From contig NZ_FNAC01000006.1 of NCBI RefSeq assembly GCF_900101705.1, forward strand, positions 62,001 through 126,000: 64,000 nucleotides of DNA. Direction: 5' to 3'. Under the pieces are notes generated by a model that worked only from the letters and a program-made list of their open reading frames with translations, made no database searches and was not told the origin of the DNA. How positions within the stretch are numbered: the first letter of the stretch is position 1; every line of letters begins with the position of its first letter. Positions 54,472 through 63,785 of this stretch are shown piece after piece. Position numbers and translations under genes: made by a program. Source of the DNA: Algoriphagus faecimaris. Lineage in GTDB: Bacteria > Bacteroidota > Bacteroidia > Cytophagales > Cyclobacteriaceae.

Positions 54472-55878
54472 TCATCTATAGAAATAAATATTATCTACAA
54501 AAATGTCGGAGATGGTGCCATCTGAGATGAAAAATATTAAATCTACATCGTTAGTTTCACCCAGACCTACAAAATCGCTCAATGGTATATCATAACTCAC
54601 CCATTCCTCTGTCAATAGCGGCTGATAGTTGACCAAATTAACCGCACCTGATGTTTCTGTAGGTCCGTTGTTGTTTATGATTTGTAGGCGGAGGAAATCT
54701 CCAGGATCTACATTTTCTCTGACATTGATGTCCACATGCAAATGAGTCATTGCAGAGGCATCCACATCTGGTGAATTGAACATATTCACACTGACGAAAT
54801 TCAAATTAGTATAGCTTATGATATTATCACCCGCAATATTAATTGCCCCTCCTTGTGTAGTGGCAAATTCAAAGAATCCGTTGTAATTGTCCACTTGCAC
54901 ATTGTTGTAAGCATCACTGAAAATGGAGACTACATTTCCTGGATTTCTTATCGGTGGAGTAGGGGCAGCATCAAATGGACCATTGGAATTGACAGTCAAT
55001 GAACCGGCAGCATTTATTTCATTTTCCTCTGAGCCGATCGTAGCTGTAATCGTCGAATTACCCGCGCTGAGGATTGATACTTGACCTAGGTTGTTGACAG
55101 TGGCAACAGCTGGATTAGAAGATCTAAAATTGAAATAAGCAGGGGAAGCGACAACTGAAATGTCAACGCCATCCGCATTGAGAATAACCTCTGTTCCAGT
55201 CACAGGTAAAGTGACTCCATCAAATGAACTGACGGATTGGTTTTCTCCATTAGCAATTCTAGGAAGTGGCTGAGCAAGTGAGCTGAGATTTTCGAACCTC
55301 AATTCATCTATCCAAAAGGAAAAACCTACTTCTTCGCCCTCTAGTCCAATCCCTCCTGCGGCAAACTGGAAAACACCACGCTCTTGCAGTAGCTTGGATG
55401 GATCAGGGATGGGAATGATAAATTTCTGCCAATTGGTAGTGAATTGCACATTCCTTCTGAAGGCACGGTATGTATCGCCTTCGAAATCTTGACCGAAGCC
55501 TACTTCATTGATCGTAGCTGCTTGAGAGGCCCTCGCATAAAAAGTCAGCGCATTATAATCCTGCAAATCACGCCCGGATCCGTCGATTCTAAATATCGCA
55601 CCGGCAAAATTTCCTCCCGGATCATTTGCATCCGGAACATCAATTCGGATTGATGCGATACCTTCATAGCTTTCACTCTCATCTACAGAAAAGACATCTG
55701 GCTTAGCTCCTTGAAATGGAAAATAAAAGTCTGAGCCCAAACCAACGAAATTATCAGTGAAAATATCAGCAGTTCTGCTATATCTTGCTAGTGGAAGATC
55801 TTCAAATTCTTCTCTCATACATCCTACTGTACTAAGAATCAATAGGAAACTAAATAAGCTTATGTATATATTTTTCAT
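54472..55878 (-). CDS. Glycan-binding lipoprotein with CBM-like and Ig-like domains
   Basis: A 468-residue lipoprotein using the ATG at 55878 (MKNIYISL), which gives a textbook signal ending STVGC. ATGs at 55893 and 55908 are also possible, and the latter overlaps the upstream stop. The Cys is followed by MREEFED, acidic as in surface-exported lipoproteins. An N-terminal CBM11-like beta-sandwich (about 35-195, with GRDLQDYNALTFYARAS and WIDELRFEN) is followed by a BIG2-like domain (FRSSNPAVATVNNLGQVSI). A C-terminal sandwich ends IFVDNIYFYR. No enzyme motif. Probably a surface glucan-binding protein directly downstream of the barrel fusion. Confidence 0.78.
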   Translation of the reverse strand: MKNIYISLFSFLLILSTVGCMREEFEDLPLARYSRTADIFTDNFVGLGSDFYFPFQGAKPDVFSVDESESYEGIASIRIDVPDANDPGGNFAGAIFRIDGSGRDLQDYNALTFYARASQAATINEVGFGQDFEGDTYRAFRRNVQFTTNWQKFIIPIPDPSKLLQERGVFQFAAGGIGLEGEEVGFSFWIDELRFENLSSLAQPLPRIANGENQSVSSFDGVTLPVTGTEVILNADGVDISVVASPAYFNFRSSNPAVATVNNLGQVSILSAGNSTITATIGSEENEINAAGSLTVNSNGPFDAAPTPPIRNPGNVVSIFSDAYNNVQVDNYNGFFEFATTQGGAINIAGDNIISYTNLNFVSVNMFNSPDVDASAMTHLHVDINVRENVDPGDFLRLQIINNNGPTETSGAVNLVNYQPLLTEEWVSYDIPLSDFVGLGETNDVDLIFFISDGTISDIFVDNIYFYR

Positions 55879-55907
55879 GGCTATTCTATTCATCCTTGAG
55901 GCTTTCA

Positions 55908-58900
55908 TTATTTTCCGATGTGGATGTGAACATAGGTTCTCAATTCCCACTCATTTCCATTAGGGAAACCGACTGCTGTAGGATCAGGAATTATATTTCC
56001 ACTGATATCTACAGTCTGCGCGGGATTGTACCGAGGAGAAAACTGATCCAATGAGCGCCATGTAAATCGTACACCCATGGTAGTATTAGGCAACATGTAC
56101 CATTCTTGCTTTCCAACAGAAGTAGAGATATCAGTCATGATCTGGATAGGAAAAGTTAAGTTGAAATCACGGTGAAAGTCAAAAGGTCCCCAATCATTAA
56201 ATTTTAGAAATGACGAAATCTTGATGTCTTTGTATATCATTCTCACATCTCCACCATAGCGCTGAATCGTTCGTGGATCAGGACCATTTGCCTGCCCGTT
56301 GCCCCCGTAGACATTGGCAATGATGCCAAATCGGGAGTTGATTTTAGATACGATTCGGGTATTGATCTCCCACAAGTCCAATGCTGGTGGTGCACCATCA
56401 GCAGCTACCGGAACACGGCCTGTTCCAGGAAAAATGATAGCTGCATCCATTGTCGTCGGTAAGTGTCGGTAGACAAATCCTAAACTGGCCGCCAAAGGAG
56501 CATCTTCTTGCATATCATTGTCCCAATCGTACATCCAGGTTCCGGGTGTAGGATCAAATGTCAAAAGCAATTCACCCCCCACTGTTTCACGATTGAATCG
56601 AACTACAAAAGGATCCTCCAAAATATTTCTAGGTCTTGCAGGCCCACCCATATTTGTCGGTATTGGATCTACCAAAGGCTTTTGCCACATGAAATTAGGA
56701 GCAATTTGAAGGTTTCCTACAGTATAGGTAAAACCTGATAAGACGTTGTTCTTATTACCACTGCCATTGTCTTTGAGTGTCCAGCCTGTAAAAGTCCGCG
56801 TATAATCTCCGCCACCATTAGCAACCAATCCTTGAGACGCAGCTTGCGCATACCAATTGATTCGCCCTTTACTAAAAGTAATCTTGGCCTTTCCTCCCCA
56901 CAAGTCACTGGCTCTTATCCTATCAGTAAAGGTTTCGTAGTTGCCTTCTGTACCTCTTACTATCTGAAATTCTCTATCTATCAAAGGCTGGCCTGCCCAG
57001 ATACCCCCAATTTCAAACTTCAAGTTTTCTGAAAGTTCTGTTTCTGTCTGAAAGGTTAATCTTCTGGTTCTAGGTTGGGGAATCGCAATGGAACTAACCG
57101 CCACCCCTGGGTCATCCAGGTCTTCGTGGAAAATTCCCGTAAAAGTCGTTTTACCCATTTGATTTCTATATTTCACGAGCACAGCTGGGTTAGCTCCCCA
57201 CCAAAGCTCACGACCAAAAGCCAGTTTGAAATTTTTCAACAGCTTTTTACCGTTAATTTCAAATCCGGAAGGGGCAAGGGCGTTATAAATATCAATGTTG
57301 GGACCGTAATTGGCCTCCGGGTAAAGTCCGAAAAAATCTCCCTCATATCCCCAGTGGTAATGACCTGTTCGGTAAAACCCTTTCAAATCAAAAAACTTGT
57401 GGTTCCAGGTATATTCAGCCTGGTATACTGCAACTCGACCTAAAGCATCAGCTACTTGTGTCCCGTTTTGGGTTTGGATGGTAACTGGACGACCTCGGTT
57501 TTCATAGAAAATCTCATCGATGGGGTTGAGGGCTACATTTCCCAGAATGTTGAAAGATACATTGGCTCTTACATTGGACGAAGGGTTGGCTTCTACTCCC
57601 ACAAAAAAGGACTGAAGTTGATCAAAACCTTGTTGATTGGGAAAAGTGACCTGATCGGGATCAGGGTTTTCTGGGGTAGTGGTAAGATTACCTCCGGTGT
57701 TGAAAGTGGTAAATTGCGCTCTGAGTTCACTGATGGAAAGTATACCAGACTGTTCACCCTGAAGTGCCGCCTTATCACTTCTTGCCTTGAGCATTGCTTC
57801 CGTTAAGTCGATAGTTGCAAAATGGTTTTGAACAGACCCTAGCGTCGCAGCCGAATTATATGGATCAAACTGGTGTGCTTCCTGCAGCGCGTAATAGGCA
57901 GCCCTGGGATAGAGCGTATAGAGTCCACGTGGAGTAGTCTGGCCTTTTGCAGCAACTCCAAACCATTCCTCATTCATATTATTTTCTCCCTCGATAAAAT
58001 CGCGTTCGTACCCGCCATTAGCCCAAGATGCCTCGGTGTTATGAATTTCAAGATCTACGGTTTGACCAGTTTTCCACCAGCCATCGCTAAACTGGAACGT
58101 GTATCCACCCAGTGAATTACCAGCCTTACCTAGTCCAGCAGCATTTTCATAAATCTCTTGCCAGTTATTGACCATGTAATAGGCCTGTGATTGTTGGTCT
58201 TCTGCATTATCGATGGCATTGAAGGCATCAGCTCCAAATTCGGTAAAAAGGATGGGTTTATTTAACTCATTCATAACGCGGTCAAATGCATCACCAAATG
58301 AAGCCCCTCTGTACATGTTGGTACCAAAAATATCAATGTCCTTACATTCTTCTTTGATAATCTCTAAAAAGAGTAAATCTCCATTACAAATCGCGATGGG
58401 CACACTAGTATCGATAGCCTTCATCGCTAGCGTGGCTTCATTGAATAATTTATACATGGCAGTCGCTCTTATCGTCGACTCTCTATCTTCTACAGGAATA
58501 TCCTCCGTTTCAGCGCCTCCCCAAAACAATCCATAGTTATTTTCATTACCCAAAAGATAGAGTAGGAGACCTGGTGTACCTCTGTATTGTCGGACCATTT
58601 CTGTCACTTCTTTTAGTAGGAGAGCTCTTACTCTTGGATCGGAGTATTCGGTATTGGCCATCCAGCCGCCTTCAAGTGTCAGTCCATACCTGCCAAAAGA
58701 GTGATTGAGCATCGTGTAGATACCATATCTTTCGTAGATATAAGTAATCCATTTAGCTGGAATGCCGGTGTAGATCCGAACTGAATTGACACCCATGTTT
58801 TTAAGAAGTGACATTTCTGCGTCTAAAGCAGCCATAATAATATCATCGGGCTGTCTCCAAAGGCTATAGTTGAAATTGGTCCCAATTGGAAAATAATCCC

Positions 58901-59048
58901 AATTCATTCCATTCACCATGAAATCCTTCCCATTAACTTGGAGTCTCATCCCGCTATCATCTTGCTGAATTGCCACCTGGGTATTTTGGGCATTAACAGA
59001 CTTAGCTACTATAAAAAGAGTAAGAGCTGTTAGGTAGAAATATTTCAT
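55908..59048 (-). CDS. Clan GH-A glycosidase fused to a C-terminal outer-membrane beta-barrel
   Basis: A 1046-residue protein with a signal peptide (1-20, ending VNA). Residues ~35-400 form a TIM-barrel glycosidase resembling GH2 catalytic or GH72-like domains: MVNGMNWDYFPIG near 44-56, MGVNSVRIYTG near 85-95, acid/base Glu169 in LLGNEN and nucleophile Glu270 in LFTEFGADA. From ~470 to the end the sequence changes to alternating aromatic and polar strands with Gly/Asn turns. It closes with strands rich in Trp, Phe and Tyr (NEWELRTYVHIHIGK), as in outer-membrane beta-barrels. No TonB box or plug domain is seen, so it is not SusC. First gene of the locus. Function inferred: a surface- or periplasm-facing glucanase on an outer-membrane pore. 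Confidence 0.75.
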   Translation of the reverse strand: MKYFYLTALTLFIVAKSVNAQNTQVAIQQDDSGMRLQVNGKDFMVNGMNWDYFPIGTNFNYSLWRQPDDIIMAALDAEMSLLKNMGVNSVRIYTGIPAKWITYIYERYGIYTMLNHSFGRYGLTLEGGWMANTEYSDPRVRALLLKEVTEMVRQYRGTPGLLLYLLGNENNYGLFWGGAETEDIPVEDRESTIRATAMYKLFNEATLAMKAIDTSVPIAICNGDLLFLEIIKEECKDIDIFGTNMYRGASFGDAFDRVMNELNKPILFTEFGADAFNAIDNAEDQQSQAYYMVNNWQEIYENAAGLGKAGNSLGGYTFQFSDGWWKTGQTVDLEIHNTEASWANGGYERDFIEGENNMNEEWFGVAAKGQTTPRGLYTLYPRAAYYALQEAHQFDPYNSAATLGSVQNHFATIDLTEAMLKARSDKAALQGEQSGILSISELRAQFTTFNTGGNLTTTPENPDPDQVTFPNQQGFDQLQSFFVGVEANPSSNVRANVSFNILGNVALNPIDEIFYENRGRPVTIQTQNGTQVADALGRVAVYQAEYTWNHKFFDLKGFYRTGHYHWGYEGDFFGLYPEANYGPNIDIYNALAPSGFEINGKKLLKNFKLAFGRELWWGANPAVLVKYRNQMGKTTFTGIFHEDLDDPGVAVSSIAIPQPRTRRLTFQTETELSENLKFEIGGIWAGQPLIDREFQIVRGTEGNYETFTDRIRASDLWGGKAKITFSKGRINWYAQAASQGLVANGGGDYTRTFTGWTLKDNGSGNKNNVLSGFTYTVGNLQIAPNFMWQKPLVDPIPTNMGGPARPRNILEDPFVVRFNRETVGGELLLTFDPTPGTWMYDWDNDMQEDAPLAASLGFVYRHLPTTMDAAIIFPGTGRVPVAADGAPPALDLWEINTRIVSKINSRFGIIANVYGGNGQANGPDPRTIQRYGGDVRMIYKDIKISSFLKFNDWGPFDFHRDFNLTFPIQIMTDISTSVGKQEWYMLPNTTMGVRFTWRSLDQFSPRYNPAQTVDISGNIIPDPTAVGFPNGNEWELRTYVHIHIGK

Positions 59049-59447
59049 AACAATTTCTTAGTAAAAACATTAATAATTAACAATTCTTGGAGGTCAACAC
59101 CTTTCAAAAATCAATGTAATTAGCTCTCAACATCTCAAAAAACATAAATTTCCACTACATCATTTCTTTCACTTGATTACTACAAAACCTCAAAATTTGG
59201 ACTTGCAATCGATGTAATAACCATCAAGCGCTTTCAAAATCATTGCTAAATCAATTTAAATAGCAGTTTAATTGGTTCTGCTTTAAAAGAAGTAAGATGG
59301 CTTTCTTTTTTGTCTTTTGTAATTGATTTTGATTTGTATTAATTGTTACATAATTTACATTATGTTAAGTAGTATTTTTTACCTTAGAATTTCCTAAGAA
59401 TCTTTTTATCTTCCATGCCTCATCTGATTACCCCTAGCCATAACTGA
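59049..59447. other. Divergent promoter region of glucan locus and DASS symporter
   Basis: About 400 bp, very AT-rich and without a convincing gene. It must hold the promoter of the nine-gene glucan locus (minus) and probably of the symporter gene (plus). A short inverted repeat, ACATAAT (59348-59354) and ATTATGT (59359-59365), could be a regulator site. I cannot place a -33/-7 promoter with confidence. Confidence 0.45.
59346..59367. promoter_or_regulatory. Inverted repeat, possible operator
   Basis: The arms ACATAAT and ATTATGT are separated by TTAC, centred ~90 bp before the symporter start and ~310 bp from the glucan-locus start. AT-rich arms of this length can occur by chance. Confidence 0.25.
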
Positions 59448-60911
59448 ATGAAGATCAACCTAGCCCAAATTGGACTCTATCTTGGTCCCCTTTCTTTTAT
59501 TCTGATCATAAATTTGGTACAGACTTCTGACCTAAGTCCAGAAGGTCTGTCGATGTTGGGCTTGGCAGCTTGGATGGCTATCTGGTGGATCAGCGAAGCG
59601 CTCCCCATTGCTGCTACCGCTTTTCTTCCGCTTATTTTCATGCCAACGCTTGGTATTTTACCAATTGCTGATACTTCTGCCAATTACATGCATCCCACAG
59701 TCATGCTCTACATGGGCGGTTTTTTAATGGCTACGGGAATAGAAAAATGGAATTTACATCGGAGAATCGCACTTTCTATCATTAACCTTATTGGAACTGA
59801 TTTAAGAACTATTGTTCTAGGTTTTATTCTGGCAACTGGTTTTCTTTCGATGTGGATTTCCAATTCTGCGACCTCACTGATGATGTTGCCCATCGGCCTA
59901 GCCGTAGTGAAACAATTTCAATCACAAATTGAAAACAATAACTCTCTCTCCCAGAATTTAGGCAAAAATATCATGCTTGGAATTGCTTATGGAGCCTCTA
60001 TCGGTGGTATTGCCACCTTGATTGGTACACCTACCAATACGATCATGGTTGCTGTAATCAGCGATTTGTATGACTATACTATAGGTTTTAACGAGTGGTT
60101 TCTCTTTGGCTTACCTCTCTCCCTTTTCCTACTTTTTGTGACTTGGTATTACCTTATATCTTACGCTAATCCCCTACCCAAGAAATTCAAGTTGGAAAAT
60201 GCCAAATCAATAGTTGGTAAACAACTGGCCGATCTAGGAAAAATGAGTTATGAAGAGAAATCAGTTTTAATCGTTTTTGGATTAGTATGCTTTTCCTGGA
60301 TTTTTAGAGAATATTTATTACAGCCTTTAATCCCAGCTATCAATGACACCATCATTGTTTTGACAGGGGTTGTTTTGTTATTTGTCCTGCCCGATTCAAC
60401 TAAAACTAAAAGAATTCTGGACTGGAAAACTGCAGAAAGAATTCCTTGGGGCATTTTGATACTTTTTGGTGGTGGTTTGGCCTTAGCTCAAGGCTTTCAA
60501 GCTACAGGGTTAGCCGTTTGGATAGGTCAGAAATTCACGCTTATTGATGGCGTTGGCTTTTTTATTTTACTCTTAATCATTGTTGCTTCTGTAAATTTCT
60601 TGACGGAAGTCACTTCCAATGTTGCTACAGCTTCCATGCTACTGCCCATTCTAGCTTCAGTGGCTTCTAAATTAGACTTACACCCTTTTGGCTTGATGGT
60701 TGGGGCTACTCTAGCCGCGAGTTGTGCCTTTATGCTTCCGGTAGCCACTCCCCCAAATGCTGTCGTATTTGGGTCAGGCTTCCTGCAAATGCGAGACATG
60801 GTCAAAGCGGGTTTTTGGTTAAACCTACTTTCCGTTTTACTAATCACCTTAATGGTGTTCTTCGTTTTACCTTGGTTCTGGGGCTTGGATTTACTTTCCA
60901 ATCCTTTCTAA
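59448..60911 (+). CDS. DASS/SLC13-family sodium:anion symporter
   Basis: A 487-residue membrane protein with about 11-12 helices. Family motifs are WWISEALPIAATAFLPLIFMP (about 45-65), SNSATSLMMLPIG (about 137-149), GTPTNTIMV near 195, and the second SNT-like repeat VTSNVATASMLLPIL near 387-401. The duplicated SNT motifs are the Na+ and carboxylate sites. It likely imports a dicarboxylate, citrate or possibly sulfate; the substrate is not readable. Divergent from the glucan locus and followed by the sensor kinase group. Confidence 0.92.
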   Translation: MKINLAQIGLYLGPLSFILIINLVQTSDLSPEGLSMLGLAAWMAIWWISEALPIAATAFLPLIFMPTLGILPIADTSANYMHPTVMLYMGGFLMATGIEKWNLHRRIALSIINLIGTDLRTIVLGFILATGFLSMWISNSATSLMMLPIGLAVVKQFQSQIENNNSLSQNLGKNIMLGIAYGASIGGIATLIGTPTNTIMVAVISDLYDYTIGFNEWFLFGLPLSLFLLFVTWYYLISYANPLPKKFKLENAKSIVGKQLADLGKMSYEEKSVLIVFGLVCFSWIFREYLLQPLIPAINDTIIVLTGVVLLFVLPDSTKTKRILDWKTAERIPWGILILFGGGLALAQGFQATGLAVWIGQKFTLIDGVGFFILLLIIVASVNFLTEVTSNVATASMLLPILASVASKLDLHPFGLMVGATLAASCAFMLPVATPPNAVVFGSGFLQMRDMVKAGFWLNLLSVLLITLMVFFVLPWFWGLDLLSNPF

Positions 60912-61039
60912 ACGCATATTTTCTATCCTTCTGAAATTCTATCCCGAATTTCTGGTCACTCGTCCCATATTTTTGAAATCCAAGATTAAGTCGCCTAAGC
61001 TTGTATCAGCATTTAGCAATACATTGACTTGGCCCAACC

Positions 61040-61117
61040 ATGAAACAAAGAAACACCTTTTATTTCCTGATTTTGCTTGCGCTGATTTATAATCTTATTT
61101 TGATTATAATCAATTGA
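61040..61117 (+). CDS. Possible 25-aa membrane peptide
   Basis: An ATG-to-TGA frame of 25 codons: a short basic start (MKQRNT) and then an almost unbroken hydrophobic helix of 19 residues ending in IIIN. It starts ~130 bp after the symporter gene and ends 46 bp before the histidine kinase. Small single-helix proteins often modulate membrane sensors, but homology is untested and a chance ORF in AT-rich DNA is possible. A perfect inverted repeat (TTATAATC / GATTATAA, 61087-61109) lies inside it. Confidence 0.3.
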   Translation: MKQRNTFYFLILLALIYNLILIIIN

Positions 61118-61163
61118 TTAATAATAGCTTAAAACCCATCACTGAAATTAAATTTATCAACCT

Positions 61164-62579
61164 ATGAAAAGTAAAAGTCTAGATTTTCGTCAAGTAGAAT
61201 GGTGGATTGTTACTACAGCAACCCTAATCGCTTTTTTGTTTATCCTCTTTGGCTATCGGCCCTCTTTTTACAATGACAATGACCAAACAATCTTTAGATT
61301 TGTCAGTAGAATAGTGATTTTAGCAACACTTTACGCCGGATTTCATCTTATCCACATGATCCTAATCCCGAAATTTATTCGGGAAAATGAAAAGTGGCCA
61401 TCCATTATCTGGATATTTTTGACTGGGCTGGTTGCCTTTGGGATAAGTGCCCTATTTGGCTATCAAGGAGGATTAATCAAAAATCCTTTTCCTACATTTT
61501 TTCTGGGAATCATTGTCCTCTATGCCTGCTATCAGATTGGCGCAAACTTATTAAATCAAGCTCTAACACCTCCTAGGGTTCGTGATTTCCAGGTTTACAA
61601 TTATGCCCGCTTAATCTTGAGCTACCTCTTTTCTTTGTTTTTCTTAATCCAATTAGACCCCATCGCTAGTCCCGGACCATCGATAATATTTGGTGTTTTT
61701 TTACCTGGCATATTCATTTCCAGCCTCTACAATTATTTTTTGGTTTATGGAAAAAGAAAAAAAGGCAAAATAGCCCAGGCTCGATTATTCAATTGGGGCT
61801 TGGTCGCTTTGATTCTTTTGGTTTTTCTAATCATCTCAGTAGAAGAAAATCAAGAAGAGATTTTCTTTGTGGGTGGCTTAGGTGTGGCTGCTTTCATTCA
61901 GTTGATTTTCTTTCCATTAACTTCCCTAATTTTTAGAAAACTTGAGGCCTATATGGGGCAAATCACCGAACTCACCTATCAAGTGGATCAAGGCCAAGCC
62001 AATATGGAATTTCTTCGCTCTCAGATCAATCCGCATTTTTTATTTAATGCACTCAATACACTTTATGCAAGCGCTTTGATGGAAAAAGCCGAAAAGACTT
62101 CTGATGGTATTCAAAAACTAGGCGACATGATGCGCTTTATGCTTCATGAAAACCAAATGCCTAAAATTCCCATTTCTCGGGAAATCGACTACCTCAGAAA
62201 TTACATTGATCTTCAGCTGCTTCGCTTCGGCAACCAAGCCAATTTAGACCTTGATTTTCAGATCAATGATATCGAATGCAAGGGAGAAATCGCTCCAATG
62301 CTGATTATTCCTTTTGTAGAAAATGCTTTCAAACACGGTATTTCGACCAAAGAAAAATCATGGATCCGGTTAAACTTGCGATGCATATCAGGTTCACTTC
62401 ATCTTGATTTGGTGAATAGTGTGCACCCGGTCAAATCCAAAGAAAACTCACGAGAGAGCTCTGGAATCGGCCTAGATAATCTCAAAAAACGCTTAAATTT
62501 AGTCTACCCTAATCGACATCAATTGAACATCGTAAGTAATGATTCGGACTTCTTTGTGCACTTTTCTGTACATCTCTAA
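61164..62579 (+). CDS. LytS/YehU-type sensor histidine kinase
   Basis: A 471-residue membrane kinase. Seven to eight predicted helices (residues ~12-255) precede the His-kinase domain. The phospho-acceptor His is in SQINPHFLFNALNTLYA (about 290-306) and the ATP lid carries NAFKHGIS near 387 and SSGIGLDNLKKRL near 433, the two-part pattern of the LytS (His_kinase) class. No periplasmic ligand domain. Its partner is the LytTR-type regulator 1.2 kb downstream, with a lipoprotein gene between them. Confidence 0.92.
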   Translation: MKSKSLDFRQVEWWIVTTATLIAFLFILFGYRPSFYNDNDQTIFRFVSRIVILATLYAGFHLIHMILIPKFIRENEKWPSIIWIFLTGLVAFGISALFGYQGGLIKNPFPTFFLGIIVLYACYQIGANLLNQALTPPRVRDFQVYNYARLILSYLFSLFFLIQLDPIASPGPSIIFGVFLPGIFISSLYNYFLVYGKRKKGKIAQARLFNWGLVALILLVFLIISVEENQEEIFFVGGLGVAAFIQLIFFPLTSLIFRKLEAYMGQITELTYQVDQGQANMEFLRSQINPHFLFNALNTLYASALMEKAEKTSDGIQKLGDMMRFMLHENQMPKIPISREIDYLRNYIDLQLLRFGNQANLDLDFQINDIECKGEIAPMLIIPFVENAFKHGISTKEKSWIRLNLRCISGSLHLDLVNSVHPVKSKENSRESSGIGLDNLKKRLNLVYPNRHQLNIVSNDSDFFVHFSVHL

Positions 62580-62642
62580 CCAATTGAACTATAATCATTA
62601 TTTAATTTCAATCAATTCCTAAATATTATTTCCTCGTTAATT

Positions 62643-63782
62643 ATGCATTTAAGGTCAATTTCACTTTTATCATTTCTTCTGCTTTCACTTTTGGCTTGTA
62701 GTGTGTCTCCAGAAGTAAGCCCCAATTCAGCGCTTGTCTCGATTCCATTTAAAGATGCTAAAGCCATGGTGCACTCCGATTTAGTGGAAAAACAAGAGTT
62801 TATTTTACTGAGTACAACTCAAAATGCGCTTTTCAGTAGAGTGGATAAACTTTTGGCAAGGAATGATCGATTTTATCTTTTTGATCATCTTTCTGATGCT
62901 GGGGTTTTGGTCTTTGATCGTGAAGGGAATTTTATCCAAAGCATCGGAGAAATCGGTGAAGGTCCCAATCAATTAAAAAATATTGATGACTTTCAGGTTT
63001 TGGAAAATGGAGATGTTTTGATATTAGATAAAGTCCAAAAACGAATTATTACTTATTATTCGACAGGACAATTTAAAGCAGCTACTTCAATTCCAGTGAA
63101 TTCGGGTGGTTTTGCCAAACAAGAAGATTTTTGGTTTTTAGCGATCAATTTTGACCATCAAAACTCAGGATTGGTTAATAACCAGAAATTCGGTGTTTTC
63201 AATCTAAACTTTGAACCGGACAGCCTTTATTTTTACTATCCTCCCAATGTCCCAAATGCCAATATTTATTATCATGCGGGAATAGTATCCCAAAGTAAAA
63301 AATCAATTATCTATCATAGGCCACCTAATGACACCATAGCTGTTTTTAATGAAAAGGGAAATTTGCTGAGTCGAATCCTAATCGATTTCGAAACCAATCG
63401 ATTACCAGATGAAATGGTATTTGATTTTCAACTTAAGGATAAACTTGAAGGGCAAGATCAGGTTTTTCGCTACCTACAAAGCCCAGTACTTCCTGTAGGG
63501 CATTATTTATTTGGAATGGTCAGTGGCACGGACAGGTCCTTTTGGACCTTTGCGCTCCATAGGAAAAGTAACGAGTTATTGGTTCAAAAAATTGATTTCA
63601 ATGACTTTCATCTTCGGGAATTGTTCATTCCTTCTGCTAATTTAGATGACCAAACTCTGGTTTCCCTGATCGATCCTGTCAGCTTTGGACAAGATTCAAA
63701 CCCGGAGGCCTACCCCATTGAAGTTCAGAATCATTTGAAAAGCGAAGGAACTGTACTTTTGCTTCAATTTTTAAAACCTTAA
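62643..63782 (+). CDS. 6-bladed beta-propeller lipoprotein
   Basis: A 379-residue lipoprotein with signal ending SLLAC (Cys19), followed by SVSPEV with no acidic cluster at +2 to +4, so periplasmic retention is likely. The FDREGNFIQSIGEIGEGPNQL segment (about 97-117) is the hallmark of Bacteroidetes 6-bladed propellers (BF2992-like). It lies exactly between the kinase and regulator genes (63 and 3 bp gaps), suggesting it supplies the ligand-sensing part to the kinase, which lacks an extracytoplasmic domain. That role is inferred. Confidence 0.83.
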   Translation: MHLRSISLLSFLLLSLLACSVSPEVSPNSALVSIPFKDAKAMVHSDLVEKQEFILLSTTQNALFSRVDKLLARNDRFYLFDHLSDAGVLVFDREGNFIQSIGEIGEGPNQLKNIDDFQVLENGDVLILDKVQKRIITYYSTGQFKAATSIPVNSGGFAKQEDFWFLAINFDHQNSGLVNNQKFGVFNLNFEPDSLYFYYPPNVPNANIYYHAGIVSQSKKSIIYHRPPNDTIAVFNEKGNLLSRILIDFETNRLPDEMVFDFQLKDKLEGQDQVFRYLQSPVLPVGHYLFGMVSGTDRSFWTFALHRKSNELLVQKIDFNDFHLRELFIPSANLDDQTLVSLIDPVSFGQDSNPEAYPIEVQNHLKSEGTVLLLQFLKP

Positions 63783-63785
63783 ATA

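Noticed and set aside
41144-59048. SusC/SusD pair in the glucan locus
   Set aside because: The only large outer-membrane-type protein has an N-terminal glycosidase and no plug domain or TonB box. No SusD-like helical lipoprotein is present; the lipoproteins are beta-rich binding proteins or glycoside hydrolases.
61087-61109. Inverted repeat TTATAATC / GATTATAA as a terminator after the symporter gene
   Set aside because: The stem has only one GC pair at each arm end, no following T-run, and it lies in a possible small reading frame; kept only as a remark.
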